Shown: positions 5,478 through 7,224 of the stretch, piece by piece | How the letters are laid out: each line of letters opens with the position of its first letter | Position numbering within the stretch: position 1 is the stretch's first letter | Assembly: GCA_030036915.1 (NCBI GenBank) | Contig: JASHSC010000621.1 | Coordinates: 1-7,224, forward strand | Direction: 5' to 3' | Length of the DNA: 7,224 bases | Source of the DNA: Terriglobia bacterium | GTDB taxonomy: Bacteria; Acidobacteriota; Terriglobia; UBA7540 | The notes under the pieces: model-generated | Seen by the model: only the letters and a program-made list of their open reading frames with translations | Told to the model about the DNA's origin: nothing | Database searches by the model: none | Program-made: the position numbers and the translations under genes

Positions 5478-6245
5478 TTACTCTAAGCCCGCGGGTGGAT
5501 TCGGCGAGATCTGTTTCGCCTCCTGAGGGGTCAACTGAGAACGATCGCAAGTTGAATCGTAGGATTCACATGCCAGGGAGTTAATCTGACTTTGGGCCAG
5601 CGCAACATCCTTTGCCTCTGAGGGCGAGAGGAGAGCAGCATTGCACAAGGGATCGCCGGTCTTACACGCGAGCAAATTCCGCAGCCGGCCGGCAGCACTG
5701 GCGATCTTGGCCTGCGAAGGAGTCAAGGAAGACATGTTGCACGAGAATTGCCCGGTCTGGCACTCAAGCAAATTGCGCTCGCGGTCAAGCTCCAGAACTT
5801 TTGCCTTCTGCTCTGAAGTGAGTATCGATCTGTCGCAGGAGACGTCACCGGTCTCGCAAGCCACGTAGTTTTGATCCGCGTCGATTTTCCGGATAAGCAA
5901 AGCCTCAGACGGCGTCAGTAACGATTTGTCACAAAAGCCAAGAGTGGTTTCGCAGGCCAGTAGGTTGCGGCGCCGGATTGTCATGTCCACTTGCAGGGTC
6001 TCGGCGGAGGTGATCTGGGACTGATTGCACGCGCCATCGCCCGTCAGGCAGCCGGAAAAATTCCGATTGCGCTCAAGTTCGGTAATTTCTTTCGCCTGAG
6101 TGGGCGATAACGCGGAATGATTGCATGTCGCGAAACCGTCAAAGCAGTTGCGCAGGTTCTGAACACGATTAAGAGCGCCGTTTTGCGCCAATAACACTCC
6201 CGCCGACCCTGCCCAAAGGGCCAAAATTAGTACTCCGCTTTTCAT
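5478..6245 (-). CDS. Secreted cysteine-rich protein of seven tandem 32-residue repeats, function unknown
   Basis: From ATG 6245 (minus) the product is 255 aa. Residues 1-20 form a signal peptide (MKSGVLILALWAGSAGVLLA), with likely cleavage before Gln21. The rest is seven repeats of exactly 32 residues starting at Asn 30, 62, 94, 126, 158, 190 and 222. Each begins like NLLACxTG, has a second Cys at unit position 12, then [DN]xS, then L[TS]PxEAK at about 17-23, and a charged helical stretch ending in R/Q-rich residues. Cysteines fall at 34, 66, 98, 130, 162, 194, 226 and at 41, 73, 105, 137, 169, 201, 233: all seven pairs are C-x6-C with no register slip. The mature protein has no other Cys. 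One disulfide per repeat in a periplasmic or surface solenoid is a reasonable inference. Start choice: GGAGG at 6251-6255 with 5-nt spacing precedes this ATG; the longer frame to 6623 has no signal peptide at its start and looks like noncoding sequence. I do not recognise a named family. Partners and function are unknown. Confidence 0.88.
   Translation of the reverse strand: MKSGVLILALWAGSAGVLLAQNGALNRVQNLRNCFDGFATCNHSALSPTQAKEITELERNRNFSGCLTGDGACNQSQITSAETLQVDMTIRRRNLLACETTLGFCDKSLLTPSEALLIRKIDADQNYVACETGDVSCDRSILTSEQKAKVLELDRERNLLECQTGQFSCNMSSLTPSQAKIASAAGRLRNLLACKTGDPLCNAALLSPSEAKDVALAQSQINSLACESYDSTCDRSQLTPQEAKQISPNPPAGLE
5487..6158 (-). repeat. Seven in-frame 96-bp repeat units encoding 32-aa C-x6-C modules
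   Basis: Units, in translation order: 6158-6063, 6062-5967, 5966-5871, 5870-5775, 5774-5679, 5678-5583 and 5582-5487. The units are well diverged in DNA, although some words recur (AGCAAATT in units 5 and 6), so the array is old and kept by selection on the protein rather than by recent duplication. Unit 1 has FDG in place of xTG. Unit 7 loses the helical end and finishes in a Pro-rich tail (PNPPAGLE). Confidence 0.9.
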
Positions 6246-6250
6246 CCTCT

Positions 6251-6255
6251 CCTCC
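6251..6255 (-). promoter_or_regulatory. Ribosome binding site of the repeat protein gene
   Basis: On the minus strand, GGAGG followed by AGAGG precedes the ATG at 6245 at normal spacing. It selects the start that begins with the signal peptide over the in-frame ATG at 6272 and the one at 6623. Confidence 0.7.
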
Positions 6256-6346
6256 AGTTTATTTGCGTTCATTCCAGGCATGATTTCGGTAAGTCCGTGG
6301 TCAGTGGCCGCTCGGACTGATTCGTTCGCCTCCGACGTGCCACCTG

Positions 6347-6382
6347 GGCAGTGAGTGTCACTGCCGACTCGCACCGAGTGCG
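6347..6382. promoter_or_regulatory. Pair of adjacent inverted repeats, possible operator or RNA hairpins
   Basis: GGCAGTGAGTGTCACTGCC at 6347-6365 is a perfect 8-bp inverted repeat around GTG. Immediately after it, ACTCG-CAC-CGAGT (6367-6379) and the overlapping CGCAC-CGA-GTGCG (6370-6382) form further perfect 5-bp inverted repeats. They lie about 100-135 bp upstream of the repeat-protein start and about 245 bp upstream of the sensor start. They could bind dimeric regulators or form two hairpins in the leader of the minus-strand transcript. No T tract follows, so they are unlikely to be terminators. Confidence 0.4.
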
Positions 6383-6625
6383 GCTCCCACATGTTTGATG
6401 ACTCTGTTTCTTCCAGAGGTTGCTGAAAGCCAATTTCACCATTGAAGACGCTCCAGGCGCTCTTGAAATTTTCCGAAAAGATGACTTTTGACGATAAGCG
6501 TTCACTTCCGCCCTCGCATCCAATGATGTAGAGCCACCAGATGCCTGCTGAGGCGGATTTGGCAGCAGTAGGGTACCCAGGCGCCCGTTCGTGGGAGTTT
6601 GGGATAGGGCCCGAAGATTGCAAAC

Positions 6626-7224
6626 ATGCGGATAAGCCTTCGCTTGATTGTCTCGCTGATCGTCGGGGTCACGGTGGTGGCCCTGCTTTTTGCTCATTCC
6701 GACTTGAACGCAGAAAAACTCGCCCTCCGAACCGAAATACAGAATCGCGCTGCCCTGCTCGCAGACAGCCTCGCTGAGAGCGTGGAACTCCTGATCCAAA
6801 GTCGTTCGTACAGAAGCCTGCAAATTCTTGTCGACCGGTTCGGACATCGTGAGCGGCTGGCAGGCGTTGTGGTTTACAACTCGCGGGACCGGGTGATCGC
6901 TGCAACTCCCGGACTTGCCGGTCTGCGTGAGCATCGCCCAGGCATTGTGGGCCAGGCCATTTCCCAGAATCATGGAGTCGGCCAGTTCTTCAGGTTTGAG
7001 CAAGTGCCGATGTACGTTTTCGCAATGCCTCTCGAAACGTCGGGAAGGCCCGCTGGGGCATTGGCGATATTTCATAACGTCAGTTTTATCGAAGCGCAGA
7101 GCGCCCACCTGTGGCGTACGACGTTCATTCAAGTCCTTGTGCAAACACTGTTCATTGCGCTGGCTACGCTCCTGATTATCCGCTGGAGCCTTCTGAGGCC
7201 GCTGGCCAAAATGGCGCAATGGAT
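6626..7224 (+). CDS. Two-TM sensory membrane protein with start of a HAMP-like region (partial, runs off right edge)
   Basis: ATG 6626 opens a frame that continues to the window edge (199 complete codons). A TAG at 6605-6607 lies in frame just upstream, so this is the first ATG available. TM1 is at about residues 5-23, followed by a helical linker (LRTEIQNRAALLADSLAESV, 34-53). An extracytoplasmic sensor-like domain spans about 54-160 (QILVDRFGHRERLAGVVVYN at 66-85; GALAIFHNVSFIEAQ at 144-158). TM2 is at about 167-185. RWSLLRPLAKMAQW (186-199) follows, with the Pro and amphipathic spacing typical of the first HAMP helix. The output domain is out of the window. From memory, this N-terminus resembles acidobacterial proteins in which such a membrane sensor precedes a trehalose-6-phosphate synthase (GT20) domain. 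A histidine kinase or diguanylate cyclase is the main alternative. No strong ribosome site was seen. Confidence 0.82.
   Translation, partial: MRISLRLIVSLIVGVTVVALLFAHSDLNAEKLALRTEIQNRAALLADSLAESVELLIQSRSYRSLQILVDRFGHRERLAGVVVYNSRDRVIAATPGLAGLREHRPGIVGQAISQNHGVGQFFRFEQVPMYVFAMPLETSGRPAGALAIFHNVSFIEAQSAHLWRTTFIQVLVQTLFIALATLLIIRWSLLRPLAKMAQW

Larger units (their letters stand above)
6246..6625. other. Divergent regulatory region between the repeat protein and the sensor gene
   Basis: These 380 bp separate the starts of two divergent genes. The minus frame of the repeat protein stays open through it to 6623, but the encoded residues show no domain and the signal peptide begins only at 6245. The region holds the inverted repeats at 6347-6382 and the repeat-gene ribosome site. 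A TAG at 6605-6607 closes the sensor frame upstream. I saw no convincing promoter pair on either strand and no RNA gene. Confidence 0.5.

Noticed and set aside
6367..6382. Resemblance of the inverted repeat to the 3' hairpin of a Cas9 tracrRNA
   Set aside because: The shared words (CACCGAGT) are short. There is no CRISPR repeat, anti-repeat or cas gene in the window, so this is coincidence.
6440..6475. ECF-like promoter on the minus strand upstream of the repeat gene (GGAAAA followed by CGTC)
   Set aside because: The -35-like word differs from GGAAC and the distance to CGTC (19 nt after GGAAA) is too long for a normal ECF promoter.
6246..6623. 126-residue N-terminal extension of the repeat protein
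   Set aside because: The frame is open, but a signal peptide with a good ribosome site begins at 6245. The extra residues have no repeats or domain, and a signal peptide would not lie internally.
6269..7219. 316-aa minus-strand open frame overlapping the sensor gene
   Set aside because: It lies antisense to the clear TM-sensor-TM coding frame, has no domain, and its residues (many Arg/Gln/His/Pro) look like the shadow of a real gene.

Overview
The window reads as chromosomal DNA of a free-living, fairly GC-rich bacterium, most likely an acidobacterium (Acidobacteriota). That placement is inferred from family resemblance, not from a marker gene: the style of the SecD N-terminus, the ECF sigma factor with a GTSKSQ-HKAR region 4, the S41 protein with a TFGTG motif, and the sensor-type N-terminus at the right edge. 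No rRNA, tRNA, CRISPR array, transposase, integrase or plasmid/phage hallmark was seen.

Layout from left to right. (1) Positions 1-466, minus strand: the N-terminal 155 codons of secD, running off the left edge. (2) Positions 467-959: a gene-poor divergent gap of about 490 bp with one plausible sigma70-like promoter and a small hairpin. (3) Positions 960-2231, plus: a membrane-anchored PDZ/S41 (C-terminal processing protease-like) protein that keeps the nucleophile Ser but lacks the usual catalytic Lys and Gln. (4) Positions 2401-3954, plus: a 14-TM DHA2/EmrB-type MFS exporter. (5) Positions 3955-4231: a leader/intergenic stretch rich in inverted repeats. (6) Positions 4232-4525, plus: a 97-aa stand-alone LuxR/GerE-type helix-turn-helix protein. 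(7) Positions 4642-5349, plus: an ECF sigma factor, followed by a strong intrinsic terminator at 5407-5450. (8) Positions 5478-6245, minus: a secreted 255-aa protein made almost entirely of seven tandem repeats of exactly 32 residues, each with a C-x6-C pair. (9) Positions 6246-6625: a divergent control region with two adjacent inverted repeats. (10) Positions 6626-7224, plus: the N-terminus of a two-TM, HAMP-like sensory membrane protein that runs off the right edge.

How the parts may work together. The LuxR-type protein and the sigma factor lie in tandem 116 bp apart and look like a small regulatory unit without a visible anti-sigma factor. The envelope theme recurs: Sec export, a PDZ/S41 membrane protein, an efflux pump, a secreted Cys-rich repeat protein and a membrane sensor. 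Nothing in the sequence proves that these are one pathway. The repeat protein is the most unusual item and I do not recognise a named family for it. Its strict 32-residue register, with all 14 cysteines in phase, is directly visible.
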